From Deltaproteobacteria bacterium (lineage in GTDB: Bacteria > Desulfobacterota > Syntrophia > Syntrophales > UBA2210): DNA of 43,911 nt. The notes below the pieces were generated by a model. It ran no database searches and was not told where the DNA came from. It saw only the letters and a program-made list of their open reading frames with translations. A program made the position numbers and the translations under genes. Shown in pieces: positions 1 through 8,884 of this stretch. Location of the stretch: positions 1 to 43,911 of the forward strand of contig JAFDAS010000035.1 of NCBI GenBank assembly GCA_019313695.1. Reading direction: 5' to 3'. Numbering within the stretch: position 1 is the stretch's first letter; every line of letters begins with the position of its first letter.

Positions 1-93
1 GTTGCATTGACGCTGATGATTGCCATGAGTGATCCGAAGGAAAAAGACGTCATAACAAAAATAATTGTTAATCTTATAAATAAGGATAACTGA
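1..93 (+). CDS. 3' end of an unidentified gene (partial)
   Basis: An open frame enters from the left edge and ends at a TGA, giving about 30 residues (ends IVNLINKDN). The piece is too short to assign to a family. It is in a different frame from the decayed gene that follows, so it is not obviously part of it. It could equally be chance coding potential. No function is proposed. Confidence 0.25.
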   Translation, partial: VALTLMIAMSDPKEKDVITKIIVNLINKDN

Positions 94-638
94 CTGCCGG
101 TATCCCGGCTGAGCGACTGGACAGCATGCAGAAAGAAATTTTGGAATTAGGCTATAAAATTACGCCGCACTACCATCCGGTGATAGTGCCTTGTGTGATT
201 GAGGAGATCGTTATCAAGCATCCTGACAGGGCCGAGGCGGATCGTTTTTTCAATTATCCCTTTGATGCCTTGGAAGAAGCCCTTGTCAATGCAGTGTATC
301 ATCGCAGTTATGAAATCCGTGAATTTGTGAGTTATTTTTCTGCTCATCCCCTTGCAGTTTTGAAAGAGACCGCACAAGTCGGCACCAAGTCGGGACCAAG
401 TCGGAACCAAGTCACCGCACAAGTCACCGCACAAGTCTTGAATTTTTGCCAGGAACCGCGCAAATCCTCGGAAATCATGGAACTGATTGGTATTAAACAC
501 TGGAAAACTTTCCAGGCAAACTATCTAAAACCTCTTCTCCGGCAAGGGCTACTTGCTATGACCATTCCTGAAAAACCAACGAGCAGCAAGCAGCGGTATA
601 TAACAACCGAAGCAGGGAACGAGGTCGTAAAAACATGA
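90..638 (+). pseudogene. Decayed AlbA_2/RecG-like ATP-binding transcriptional regulator
   Basis: The frame is open from the stop at 87-89, with the first ATG at 126. The 170 residues match three separated parts of the common 'ATP-binding protein / RecG-like' family (AlbA_2 plus HATPase-like domain plus winged-helix tail). An N-terminal piece (QKEILELG...HYHP) is joined directly to the middle (IKHPDRAEADRFF...LVNAVYHRSYE). That is joined to the C-terminal tail (GTKSGPSRNQVTAQVTAQV, then the helix-turn-helix ending QRYITTEAG). Intact members, as I recall them, are about 400-500 residues and have long segments between these blocks. The locus therefore appears to have lost two internal stretches without losing frame. 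Such proteins normally act as DNA-binding regulators or in defence-linked roles; this remnant is unlikely to work. Confidence 0.6.
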
Positions 639-1162
639 AATTCGAGGGGCACCTTACTAATTTCGGCAATGCAATATCTGATGGACTCGTAAAAAGCTCC
701 GCTATGCCAACACGTCGGCATTATAATTGGAAGTTGTAACTTATGTTTTTAGCAAATCCGTTATTTCTGGCAAATATTTCGCAATATTAAGTACTTATAG
801 CGAATTTGTAAATTTAAGTTACTTGGAAGTCGAAATATATACACAATTTTGTCATTCCCGTGAAAACGGGAATCCAGTCCCGACGAGTCGGGATTAAGTA
901 GTTATGCGCTTCTGGATTCCCGCCTACGCGGGAATGACAGACTTTTGTAGAAAGCATCATATCTAAAATGTGAGTGAATATTTCAGACAGCAGGGGCTTG
1001 CTGGCCAGATGGCATCTTTTAGATTGAAAATAATGCATTTTAGATTGGGAACTACGGTGCTGTTGACTGCTAACTTAGGGAGATTATACGTTTTACTGCC
1101 AAGCTAACCGAAGGTGAAATGGAAGAGTTTTTAAATTGAGGGAATTAAAAGGAGTATCGGCT
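639..1162. other. Spacer with repeats and a possible gene remnant
   Basis: This stretch has no convincing gene. Near 686 it holds a half-site ACTCGTAAAAAG that resembles the end of the R1 repeat, then AT-rich sequence, then R1 copy 1. Just before sdaA, the frame at 1074-1139 encodes a peptide ending RFTAKLTEGEMEEFLN and stops at TGA; it may be the tail of a lost gene. No strong promoter could be picked out. Confidence 0.4.
828..949. repeat. MITE-like palindromic repeat R1, copy 1
   Basis: An imperfect inverted repeat whose arms read GTCATTCCCGTGAAAACGGG and CCCGCCTACGCGGGAATGAC, with a smaller palindrome CCCGACGAGTCGGG in the loop. It is nearly the same as the copy at 5895-6013 apart from that loop insertion. 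The outer ends are degenerate here. It lies in the spacer between the decayed regulator and sdaA, so it could fold in RNA. It codes for nothing. Confidence 0.7.
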
Positions 1163-2395
1163 ATGCAATCTCTTCGTGAGCTTTATCGGATCGGAATGGG
1201 ACCATCGAGCAGTCATACTATGGGGCCGCGTTATGCCGCTCTCAGATGGAAGGGACTTAACCCGAATGCCGCATCCCACCGGGTAACTCTTCACGGTTCA
1301 CTGGGAGCGACAGGCAAGGGACACCTGACCGATAAAGCAATCATAGACGCTCTGGCTCCAGTTCCCGTTGAAATCATCTGGAAAGACGATGTCGTCCTTT
1401 CTCAGCATTCCAATGGGATGTTGTTTGAGGCTCTTGATTCTAACGGAAATGTCACAGACAACTGGATGGTTTTCAGTGTGGGCGGAGGTGTCTTGCAGGA
1501 AGATGACCGATTTTCACTTTTGGAAACAGCAGCGGGAACCGATCAAACCTATAATCTTAATTCCATGGATCAAATCCTCAAATGGTCAAAGAATTCCGGT
1601 CAGCCCTTGTGGAAATATGTTGATGAACAGGAAGATGAGGGTATATGGGATTATTTAGCCGAGGTTTGGAAAACCATGCAGGACACCATCGACAGGGGAC
1701 TGATCTGCGAAGACGTCCTCCCTGGATCGCTTCATCTGGCGCGAAAAGCGAGGAGCGTTTATCAACAGTCCGAAAACCTTTCGGAAAAACGAACCTGTCT
1801 CCTAGCCGCTTATGCCCTGGCCGGCAGTGAAGAGAATGCCTCGGGCGGAATCGTTGTGACCGCTCCCACCTGCGGTTCATCGGGCGTTTTGCCTGCCATA
1901 TTGCGATATCTCCAGGAAACCATGTCTATCGATGAAAGCATGGTATTGAAAGCTATTGCTACTGCCGGTCTCGTGTGCAATCTTGCCAAGACCAATGCTT
2001 CGATTTCCGGTGCGGACGTAGGATGCCAGGGTGAAATCGGCGTTGCGTGTTCCATGGCATCTGCCGCCGCTGCCGGGTTATTAGGCGCTACTCCTTTTCA
2101 GATAGAATACGCTGCCGAAATGGGTCTCGAGCATCATCTCGGCCTTACCTGTGATCCTGTTGCCGGTATGGTGCAGATTCCATGTATCGAACGTAATGTT
2201 ATGGCCGCTCTCCGCGCTCTCGATTGTGCCAGATATGCGCTCTTTTCCGATGGCCGCCATCATGTTACTCTCGACCAGGTAATTGAAACGATGTATAAGA
2301 CCGGTCGCGATCTTCTGCCGCTGTATCGCGAAACCGCAAGCGGAGGCCTTGCCCTGCATATCGGCGCCATCCGTGATGCACGCAATAATGATTGA
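1163..2395 (+). CDS. sdaA: L-serine ammonia-lyase, iron-sulfur type
   Basis: Converts L-serine to pyruvate and ammonia in the cytoplasm using a 4Fe-4S cluster instead of PLP. The 410-residue chain has the beta domain first (RIGMGPSSSHTMGP at the start) and the alpha domain from about residue 170. The alpha domain carries the cysteine-bearing motifs APTCGSSGVLP, GADVGCQGEIG and LTCDPVAGMVQIPC, which are the usual cluster ligands. This is the single-chain type. The ATG chosen has AAAAGGAG eight bases upstream; an in-frame TTG at 1136 is less likely. It stands 85 bp before era and reads the same way. Its product, pyruvate, is a possible substrate of the biotin enzyme encoded further right, but no link is shown. 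Confidence 0.93.
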   Translation: MQSLRELYRIGMGPSSSHTMGPRYAALRWKGLNPNAASHRVTLHGSLGATGKGHLTDKAIIDALAPVPVEIIWKDDVVLSQHSNGMLFEALDSNGNVTDNWMVFSVGGGVLQEDDRFSLLETAAGTDQTYNLNSMDQILKWSKNSGQPLWKYVDEQEDEGIWDYLAEVWKTMQDTIDRGLICEDVLPGSLHLARKARSVYQQSENLSEKRTCLLAAYALAGSEENASGGIVVTAPTCGSSGVLPAILRYLQETMSIDESMVLKAIATAGLVCNLAKTNASISGADVGCQGEIGVACSMASAAAAGLLGATPFQIEYAAEMGLEHHLGLTCDPVAGMVQIPCIERNVMAALRALDCARYALFSDGRHHVTLDQVIETMYKTGRDLLPLYRETASGGLALHIGAIRDARNND

Positions 2396-2480
2396 CGGAC
2401 TGATATGGCTTGAACCAGTGTGTTTGATGTGTTATTCCACCTCGCGCGCGTTAATCTAAAGATAATACAAGGAGTCAACA

Positions 2481-3371
2481 TTGTTTAAATCAGGTTTTGT
2501 TGGAATCATAGGAAAGCCAAACGCGGGAAAGTCTACTCTCATGAATTTCGTGGTGGGTGAAAAGATAGCGATAACCACACGTAAGCCCCAGACAACCAGA
2601 AACAGGATTATGGGGATCAGGAATACCGAGGCGGGCCAGTTTATCTTTCTGGACACCCCGGGGATACATAAGGCAAGAACACCGCTCAACCGCCAGATGG
2701 TATCAGCCGCGATGAGCACATTTAATGATGTAAATATGCTGCTCCTCCTTATCGATGCCGGGGTGCCGATCGGTGAAGACGATAATCTTATCGTAAAATC
2801 ACTCAAAAAGACGAAGATGCCTGTCGTGCTGGTGATTAACAAGATCGATCTGATAGACAGGGAAAAACTGCTGGTATTGATTGACAATATCAGGCACCTT
2901 CATCCCTTTGAAGAGATTGTGCCCATCTGTGCCCTGAAGGGATTTAATGTTGACAGGCTCCTGGATATAATATGGAATACCCTGCCGGAAGGACCGCAAT
3001 ATTTCCCGGATGACATGATAACGGACCGTTCCGAAAGATTTTTAGCGGCTGAAATAATCAGGGAAAAGATAACCATATTAACACACAAGGAAGTGCCCTA
3101 CTCAACCGCCATCATAATTGAGTCTTTCAAGGAGGATGAGGCAAAGGGTCTGATACATATACAGGCAACTGTAAATGTGGAGAAAGACTCACAGAAAGGC
3201 ATTATCATCGGCAAGAGGGGCAGCATGCTGAAAAAGATAGGAACCGGCGCGCGGCTGGAGATGGAAAAGTTTTTCGGTACCAGGATATACTTGGAGCTGT
3301 TTGTCAGAGTGCAGAAGGATTGGACACAGAATTCGAGAATGCTTGGAGAATTCGGATATTCGAATGAATAA
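2481..3371 (+). CDS. era: GTPase Era
   Basis: Essential GTPase that binds the 3' end of 16S rRNA during small-subunit assembly. The 296 residues show G1 GKPNAGKST at about 11-19, the switch region with TTR/TTRNR, G3 DTPGIH at 58-63 and G4 NKID at 120-123. A C-terminal KH RNA-binding domain follows (GIIIGKRGSMLKKIG, then the FFGTRIYLEL strand). The start is TTG, supported by AAGGAG six bases upstream and by the normal N-terminal length of the family. It is followed after 13 bp by der, so the two GTPases are probably co-transcribed. Confidence 0.95.
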   Translation: MFKSGFVGIIGKPNAGKSTLMNFVVGEKIAITTRKPQTTRNRIMGIRNTEAGQFIFLDTPGIHKARTPLNRQMVSAAMSTFNDVNMLLLLIDAGVPIGEDDNLIVKSLKKTKMPVVLVINKIDLIDREKLLVLIDNIRHLHPFEEIVPICALKGFNVDRLLDIIWNTLPEGPQYFPDDMITDRSERFLAAEIIREKITILTHKEVPYSTAIIIESFKEDEAKGLIHIQATVNVEKDSQKGIIIGKRGSMLKKIGTGARLEMEKFFGTRIYLELFVRVQKDWTQNSRMLGEFGYSNE

Positions 3372-3384
3372 AGGATGAATATAG

Positions 3385-4704
3385 ATGAAACCAATAGTAG
3401 CAATCGTAGGCAGGCCGAATGTCGGAAAATCAACACTGTTCAACCGGCTGTCTGAAACCAGAAAAGTCATCGTCATCGACCAGCCGGGAGCCACAAGAGA
3501 TAGAAACTACACGGATTCTAACTGGAACGGCAAGACATTCATGATAATCGATACGGGAGGATTTGAGCCCGCGACCAGTGAAAGAATGCTTATACAGATG
3601 CGTGAGCAGACAAACCTGGCCATCGAGGAAGCCGATGCCATCATCTTTCTTATGGATGGCCGGGAGGGCCTTACCCCTTCGGACATCGAGATTACGGATT
3701 TGCTGAGGAAAACAAAAAAGCCAGTCTTCTACGTTGCAAACAAGATAGACAATCCCAGGCAGGAAGAGCTGGCCTTTGACTTCTACAGGCTGGGCGTAGA
3801 TCGTATCTATTCCATATCATCACAGCACGGGCTCGGTGTGGGCGATCTGCTGGATGACGTCGTGGAGCACCTTCCGGAAATCCCTGTCGAAGAAGAAACC
3901 GAAGAAAGGATAAGAATAGCCGTAATCGGAAAACCCAATGTGGGGAAATCCTCCCTGATAAACAAGATTCTCGGATATGAGCGCACGATAGTCAATCCCA
4001 CACCCGGAACCACGAGGGATTCGGTGGACACCGCCTTTGACCTTAATGACAGGAAATATCTCCTGATAGACACCGCCGGAATAAGGAAAAAGAGCAAGGT
4101 CAGTCTGAAACTGGAGAGATACAGTGTTATAGAAGCAATAAAGACGCTTGACCGGTGTGACATAGCCCTTATTATGATAGACGCGCAGGAAGGCGTCACC
4201 GAGCAGGATACAAAAATAGCCGGTCTGGCCTATGAGAGAGGCGCGGCATGCATTATAATCCTGAACAAATGGGACCTTATTGAAAAAGACAATTCCACGA
4301 TCGGCACACATGTAAGACATGTAAAAGACAGCCTGAAATATCTGGATTTTGCACCCATAATCTCCGTATCGGCGCTCTCCGGGCAGAGACTGACAAAGGT
4401 ATTCGATCTTATCGACAATGTTTATGATCAGTATACAAAAAGAGTTTCCACATCTCTCTTAAACACAAAACTCGCGGAATTCACTGAAAGGCTCTCTCCC
4501 CCACGCTACAGGAACAGGCCTAATAAAATAAACTACGCAACCCAGATATCTGTAAAACCCCCCACCTTTGTGTTTTTTGTTCGCGAAGCAAAGGCTGTAT
4601 ATTTTTCCTATGAGCGCTATCTGGCCAACAGAATACATGAGGAACTGGGTTTCGAAAATACACCTGTAAGGTTGATTTTCAGAAAGAAAGGGGCGCAACG
4701 CTGA
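3385..4704 (+). CDS. der: Ribosome-associated GTPase Der (EngA)
   Basis: Double GTPase needed for maturation of the 50S subunit. The first G domain has GRPNVGKST at about 9-17, DTGGF and NKID. The second has GKPNVGKSS (from about residue 180), DTAGIRKKSKV and NKWD. A KH-like C-terminal domain ends with the arginine/lysine-rich tail VRLIFRKKGAQR. At 439 residues it is the usual length. It lies between era and a solute-binding protein gene that starts 15 bp downstream, a close spacing that suggests one transcript. Confidence 0.95.
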   Translation: MKPIVAIVGRPNVGKSTLFNRLSETRKVIVIDQPGATRDRNYTDSNWNGKTFMIIDTGGFEPATSERMLIQMREQTNLAIEEADAIIFLMDGREGLTPSDIEITDLLRKTKKPVFYVANKIDNPRQEELAFDFYRLGVDRIYSISSQHGLGVGDLLDDVVEHLPEIPVEEETEERIRIAVIGKPNVGKSSLINKILGYERTIVNPTPGTTRDSVDTAFDLNDRKYLLIDTAGIRKKSKVSLKLERYSVIEAIKTLDRCDIALIMIDAQEGVTEQDTKIAGLAYERGAACIIILNKWDLIEKDNSTIGTHVRHVKDSLKYLDFAPIISVSALSGQRLTKVFDLIDNVYDQYTKRVSTSLLNTKLAEFTERLSPPRYRNRPNKINYATQISVKPPTFVFFVREAKAVYFSYERYLANRIHEELGFENTPVRLIFRKKGAQR

Positions 4705-4719
4705 ACAAGGGAGAAAGAT

Positions 4720-5889
4720 ATGGATTTTAAAAAATCTTTAATAATCATACTTGTCTCGCTTTTAATTTCTGGCATTTCATCCTCCATCTGCGCAGCGGAA
4801 AAACCGGGCGTCATAAGAATAGGGGTGTATCTGCCCATGACCGGTCCCATGGCATCCCAGGGACAGACCGAATATGCCGGCATCAGGATCGCGAACAGTA
4901 TAAAGCCGGAAGCGCTCGGGAGAAAAGTAGAGCTGTTTCTGGTCGACACTGCGGCGGAGGATACAGGCACAGCCGGCGCCACCATCCAACTGATCAAAGA
5001 AAATAAGGTCTGTGCAATTATAGGAGAGATATCCGGTTCTGATCCACTTGGGGGAATAACTATCGCCGGGAAGAAAGGGACGCCTACGGTTATTCCCGCT
5101 TATACGGAATCCATGGCAACAAAGGGCAGGCGATACGCGTTTCGTGTGTGTCTCACCGATTCCCTTCAGGGTGAAGCTGCCGCCAGGTACGCCTGTTCTA
5201 ATCTCAAGGCAAGAAAAGCGGCTGTTCTAATGACCATAGACAGGGATCATTCCATAGAGCTGGCCAACATCTTCGCGAAGAATTTCACCAGAATGGGGGG
5301 AAATATAGTCGCGATAGCGTACTGCCAGACGGAAGACAGGGATTTTACCACCCAGCTGTCATCAATAATAGCGGCAAAACCCGATGTGCTTTATCTGCCG
5401 GATTCTTATTCCACGGTTGCCCTTATATGCAGACAGTCTGTGGACATGGGGGTCAACACCCACATTCTTTCTTCCAGCAATGTGCATGTTTCCGAATTTA
5501 TCAGCACAGGGGGCGAATATGTGGAAGGGGTTACATTCACTGGTGATTTTGATGGAAGAAGCGCGCCTGCGGATATCGTCCGATTATATATCGACGCGTA
5601 TGAAGAGGAAACAGGGAGCAAAACCGGCAGGTTCGACGTGCTCGGAGCGGACGCATATTTTCTGCTGATAGATGCCCTGGAAAGGGCTCAGTCCACGGCA
5701 GGACCAAATATAAGAAAAGCCCTCGCAGACACAAAAGGATTCAGTGGAATATCCGGGGTCATGAATATGGATAAGGACGGTAATGTGGTGAAAGAAGTTG
5801 GGATGATGCATGTGAAGGATGGCGGGTTTCAGTACCTGGAGACGCTGGGTTTCGGGGAGCAACAGAAGGCACAGGGCAACAAAGATTGA
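4720..5889 (+). CDS. Liv-type ABC transporter substrate-binding protein
   Basis: Periplasmic binding protein of the leucine/isoleucine/valine type (Peripla_BP_6), 389 residues. An N-terminal signal peptide is visible: basic MDFKK, a hydrophobic run LIIILVSLLISGISS, and a likely cleavage after CAA at about residue 25. The mature start IRIGVYLPMTGPMASQGQ is the usual first strand and ligand loop. No lipobox cysteine is clear. It sits directly behind era-der and converges on the Liv permease operon, which has its own binding protein (10052-11182). It may supply a second ligand specificity to that permease, or serve another transporter. The ligand cannot be told from sequence; amide and branched-chain amino acids are both possible. 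Confidence 0.85.
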   Translation: MDFKKSLIIILVSLLISGISSSICAAEKPGVIRIGVYLPMTGPMASQGQTEYAGIRIANSIKPEALGRKVELFLVDTAAEDTGTAGATIQLIKENKVCAIIGEISGSDPLGGITIAGKKGTPTVIPAYTESMATKGRRYAFRVCLTDSLQGEAAARYACSNLKARKAAVLMTIDRDHSIELANIFAKNFTRMGGNIVAIAYCQTEDRDFTTQLSSIIAAKPDVLYLPDSYSTVALICRQSVDMGVNTHILSSSNVHVSEFISTGGEYVEGVTFTGDFDGRSAPADIVRLYIDAYEEETGSKTGRFDVLGADAYFLLIDALERAQSTAGPNIRKALADTKGFSGISGVMNMDKDGNVVKEVGMMHVKDGGFQYLETLGFGEQQKAQGNKD

Positions 5890-5894
5890 TGTTT

Positions 5895-6013
5895 TCGTAA
5901 AAAATCGAAATATGCACAATTTTGTCATTCCCGTGAAAACAGGAATCCAGTGTTTTTAAATAGTTATACGCTTCTGGATTCCCGCCTACGCGGGAATGAC
6001 AGACTTTTTACGA
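5895..6013. repeat. MITE-like palindromic repeat R1, copy 2 (most complete)
   Basis: 119 bp with terminal inverted repeats: left TCGTAAAAAATC, right GACTTTTTACGA (11 of 12 pairs). Inside are the arms GTCATTCCCGTG... and ...CGCGGGAATGAC. It begins six bases after the stop of the binding-protein gene and could act as a transcription stop between the converging genes. The same terminal word TCGTAAAAAGTC is found at 9821 and 16657-16668 (inverted). Confidence 0.75.
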
Positions 6014-6033
6014 GTTCATCAAGATTAGAGTGG

Positions 6034-6120
6034 TATCGTGTCAATCAAGAAATGTCATTTCGACCGCAGGGAGAAATCCAGGATTTCTCAGTCGTGAAAA
6101 CTCCTTCGAAATGACAGAGT
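6034..6120. repeat. MITE-like repeat R2, truncated copy
   Basis: Matches the reverse complement of the element at 37609-37728: GTGTCAATCAAGAAATGTCA, then CGACCGCAGGGAGAAATC, then TCTCAGTCGTGAAAACTCC. Its far end is cut off just before the livF stop codon. The centre forms a hairpin (GAGAAATCC / GGATTTCTC). It is next to R1 copy 2, so the spacer between the convergent genes is almost entirely repeat. Confidence 0.75.
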
Positions 6121-6126
6121 GGGGTT

Positions 6127-6837
6127 CTAAAAGCCAAGATATGCCTTTTTCACTTCCTCATTTGCAAGGAGGTTTTCTGACAAGTCTGTGAGTGTTATAC
6201 GACCATTCTCCATGACATAGCCCCTGGCGGCTACCTTGAGCGCCAGGTTGGCGTTTTGCTCCACTAAAAAAATGGTTGTATTATTTTCCGCGTTTATCTT
6301 GATTAATATCTCAAATATCTGTTTGACAATAAGCGGGGCAAGACCGAGTGAAGGTTCATCGAGAAGAAGGAGCCTGGGCCTGGCCATAAGCGCCCTGGAT
6401 ATAGCCAGCATCTGTTGCTCTCCCCCGCTCAATGTCCCTCCGGCCTGATGACGTCTCTCCGCGAGGATCGGGAAAAGATCAAAGACATATTCCATATCCT
6501 TTTTTATTTCCGCCCTGTCATTCCTCAGGAAGGCGCCCATATCAAGGTTCTCGGCAACCGACAGATAGGGAAAGATGCGACGGCCTTCAGGCACCTGGCA
6601 GATGCCAAGTGAGACGATTTTGTCCGGCTCCATACCGGTTATCGGTTCGCCCATAAAAGATATCTCGCCCGATCTCGGCGGGACTATGCCACAGACAGCC
6701 ATAAGCGTCGTGGTCTTTCCGGCCCCGTTCGCGCCTATGAGAGTGATTATTTCCCCTTCTGAAATCTCTATGGTGACATCCTTTAACGCCTGGATATTTC
6801 CGTAGAAGGTCTGTACGTTCTTAAGCTTAAGCATCAA
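6127..6837 (-). CDS. livF: Branched-chain amino acid ABC transporter ATPase LivF
   Basis: Cytoplasmic ATPase subunit of the Liv importer, 236 residues, the normal length. Walker A GANGAGKTTT (about 34-43), the LivF-typical segment EGRRIFPYLSV, signature LSGGEQQMLAI, Walker B LLLLDEPSLGL and switch His/Gln region IFLVEQNA are all present. Its start overlaps the livG end by 11 bp, so translation is coupled. It is the last gene of the livKHMGF operon. Confidence 0.95.
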   Translation of the reverse strand: MMLKLKNVQTFYGNIQALKDVTIEISEGEIITLIGANGAGKTTTLMAVCGIVPPRSGEISFMGEPITGMEPDKIVSLGICQVPEGRRIFPYLSVAENLDMGAFLRNDRAEIKKDMEYVFDLFPILAERRHQAGGTLSGGEQQMLAISRALMARPRLLLLDEPSLGLAPLIVKQIFEILIKINAENNTTIFLVEQNANLALKVAARGYVMENGRITLTDLSENLLANEEVKKAYLGF

Positions 6838-7618
6838 CCTCTTCTCCGAGATAGGCCTTTATTACAACAGGGTTATTCCTTACTTCCTCCGGGGTGCCCT
6901 GCGCGATCTTCTTGCCGTAATCCACGACAAATATCCTGTCGGACAGGCTCATAACAAGTTTCATATCATGTTCTATCAGGAGTATGGAGATCCCTTCTTC
7001 GTCACGAATCTGTTTTATCAGCTCGTCAAGTTCCTGTGTTTCGTTGGGATTCATACCCGCGGCGGGTTCATCCAGGAGAAGCAAAAAGGGTTCTGTGGCC
7101 ATTGCCCTGGCTATTTCGAGACGTCTCTGCGCCCCATATGGAAGGTTTTTGGCAAACTCGTCCACAAACTGGGCGAGACCTATCTTTTCCAGGATAGCAT
7201 AGCTGTCTTCCACCGCCTTTTTTTCTTCCTTTATCGTCGATTTGCCTCTCAGTATGGCTCCCAACACACCCGCGTGCATGCGGCAGTGACGTCCGATCAT
7301 CACATTCTCAAGGACTGTCATATTGGGGAATAAACGGATGTTCTGGAAGGTCCGGGCCAGACCTTTTTCGGTAACCCTGTTCGGTTTTATGCCATTTATC
7401 CTCTCCGGCCTGTCACTGCCATGCGTGAATATCAGCACATCACCATCGGTGGGGGGATATATTCCGGTTATGCAATTAAAGAAGGTGGTCTTCCCCGCGC
7501 CGTTGGGACCGATAAGAGCGACAATTTCATTTTTGTCGACATCCAGGTCCAGATCATCAAGCGCCCTCAGGCCCCCGAAGTTCATACCTAAGTTTTGAAC
7601 TTTCAGTACAGGTTCCAT
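6827..7618 (-). CDS. livG: Branched-chain amino acid ABC transporter ATPase LivG
   Basis: Second ATPase of the Liv importer, 263 residues. Walker A is GPNGAGKTTFFN and the family-typical ARTFQNIRLFPNMTVLENVM follows. The signature region is LPYGAQRRLEIARAMA (the usual LivG variant of LSGGQ), with Walker B LLLLDEPAAGMNP and the H-loop ILLIEHDMKLVM. The C-terminal IAQGTPEEVRNNPVVIKAYLGEE is the family's usual ending. It lies 6 bp after livM. Confidence 0.95.
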   Translation of the reverse strand: MEPVLKVQNLGMNFGGLRALDDLDLDVDKNEIVALIGPNGAGKTTFFNCITGIYPPTDGDVLIFTHGSDRPERINGIKPNRVTEKGLARTFQNIRLFPNMTVLENVMIGRHCRMHAGVLGAILRGKSTIKEEKKAVEDSYAILEKIGLAQFVDEFAKNLPYGAQRRLEIARAMATEPFLLLLDEPAAGMNPNETQELDELIKQIRDEEGISILLIEHDMKLVMSLSDRIFVVDYGKKIAQGTPEEVRNNPVVIKAYLGEEVDA

Positions 7619-7624
7619 ATCTTA

Positions 7625-8851
7625 TCAGCTCTTGTCAGCGCTCTTCACGCCCTCAAATTTATATACGCGGCGTACATTGGGTATAAACCCGCCTGGACGA
7701 AAGATCATCATCACAACGAGCATCGTGCCAAACGCCAGCATCCTGTACTCAGAAAACGCGCGCAGATATTCAGGTGTAAGTATCAACACAAGCGCCCCCG
7801 CTATAACCCCAATTATGGACCCCATGCCTCCCAGCACAACGATACACAGAATCATGATCGATTCCCAGATGGTAAAGCTTGCTGGATTTACAAAGGTAGT
7901 TTTTGCCGCAAACATAACCCCGGCCATACTCGCCCATGTCGCTCCAAGGGAAAATGCCGTCAATTTGGTTTTTGCCTTGTCGATCCCCATGGCCTCGCAG
8001 GCGACTTCATCCTCCCTGAGCGCGATCCACGCCCTGCCGATCCTGGAGTCCTGCAGACGGTTCACCACAAAAACAGTAAAAAGGCACAGGGCAATCATAA
8101 TGTAATAGATATATATTATAGAGCTGTGGACCGACAGATCTATTCCAAACAGGGAAGGCCTCGGGATATTTGCTATGCCGCTGGGTCCGAAGGAAAATTC
8201 ATTCCAGTTTTCCAGAATAATGCGTATGATTTCGCCAAATCCCAGCGTAACGATGGCAAGATAATCTCCACGGAGCCGGAGCACCGGAAAACCCAGCAGT
8301 ATTCCAAAGATGGCCCCCAGAACCCCTCCTATCGGCAACGCCATCCAGAAACCGAGTCCGAAGTGATAATTCAACAGGGCGTAAGCATAAGCGCCCACCG
8401 CGTAAAAGGCGACATATCCCAGGTCGAGAAGACCCGCAAGGCCCACGACAATGTTAAGGCCCAGCCCAAGCATGACGTAGATCAACGCCGTTGTCATGAT
8501 AGTGGTTTGATACATTGAAAAAATGAGAGGGAAAACCATTGTGAATACCCCAATGGCAACCAGACCGGGTATGTATATCCTTTTCTCTCCCAGGATTCTC
8601 TGGGCCAGGGGAATCGTGCCCGTTTCTTCTCCGGCCTCGGTCTTTTTGACACCAAGTTCCTTTCGCTTCATGAGATAATTCCAGACAAACGAAAGGAGAA
8701 AGCTCCCGATTCCCACCAGTATCATGTTCTTCCAGCGCCATTCCACAATCCGTTCCACAGGATTGACGCGGATTACCATAATAGGAAACGTCAAAAACAT
8801 GAACCATATGGACACCAGAAAGGCTCTTTTTATCTCATTAAATTTAATCAA
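7625..8851 (-). CDS. livM: Branched-chain amino acid ABC transporter permease LivM
   Basis: Integral inner-membrane permease, 408 residues, rich in hydrophobic segments throughout. The family signature GLNIVVGLAGLLDLGYVAF and the EAA-like loop around RIGRAWIALREDEVACEAMG are clear. The end GGFIPNVRRVYKF is also typical. About 100 residues precede the conserved core and include two extra hydrophobic spans and a charged linker (MKRKELGVKKTEAGEE); such long forms of LivM are common. It follows livH after 33 bp. Confidence 0.93.
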   Translation of the reverse strand: MIKFNEIKRAFLVSIWFMFLTFPIMVIRVNPVERIVEWRWKNMILVGIGSFLLSFVWNYLMKRKELGVKKTEAGEETGTIPLAQRILGEKRIYIPGLVAIGVFTMVFPLIFSMYQTTIMTTALIYVMLGLGLNIVVGLAGLLDLGYVAFYAVGAYAYALLNYHFGLGFWMALPIGGVLGAIFGILLGFPVLRLRGDYLAIVTLGFGEIIRIILENWNEFSFGPSGIANIPRPSLFGIDLSVHSSIIYIYYIMIALCLFTVFVVNRLQDSRIGRAWIALREDEVACEAMGIDKAKTKLTAFSLGATWASMAGVMFAAKTTFVNPASFTIWESIMILCIVVLGGMGSIIGVIAGALVLILTPEYLRAFSEYRMLAFGTMLVVMMIFRPGGFIPNVRRVYKFEGVKSADKS

Positions 8852-8884
8852 TTTATAAAACCCTGCAAAAAATAGATTATCCCG

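Noticed and set aside
1136-1162. TTG start adding nine residues to sdaA
   Set aside because: The ATG at 1163 has a well-placed AAAAGGAG and gives the usual N-terminus of the family.
7595-8518. A 307-codon open frame on the plus strand
   Set aside because: It lies opposite livM, has a composition typical of an antisense shadow (rich in His, Gln, Arg, Lys) and matches no family; livM is clear.
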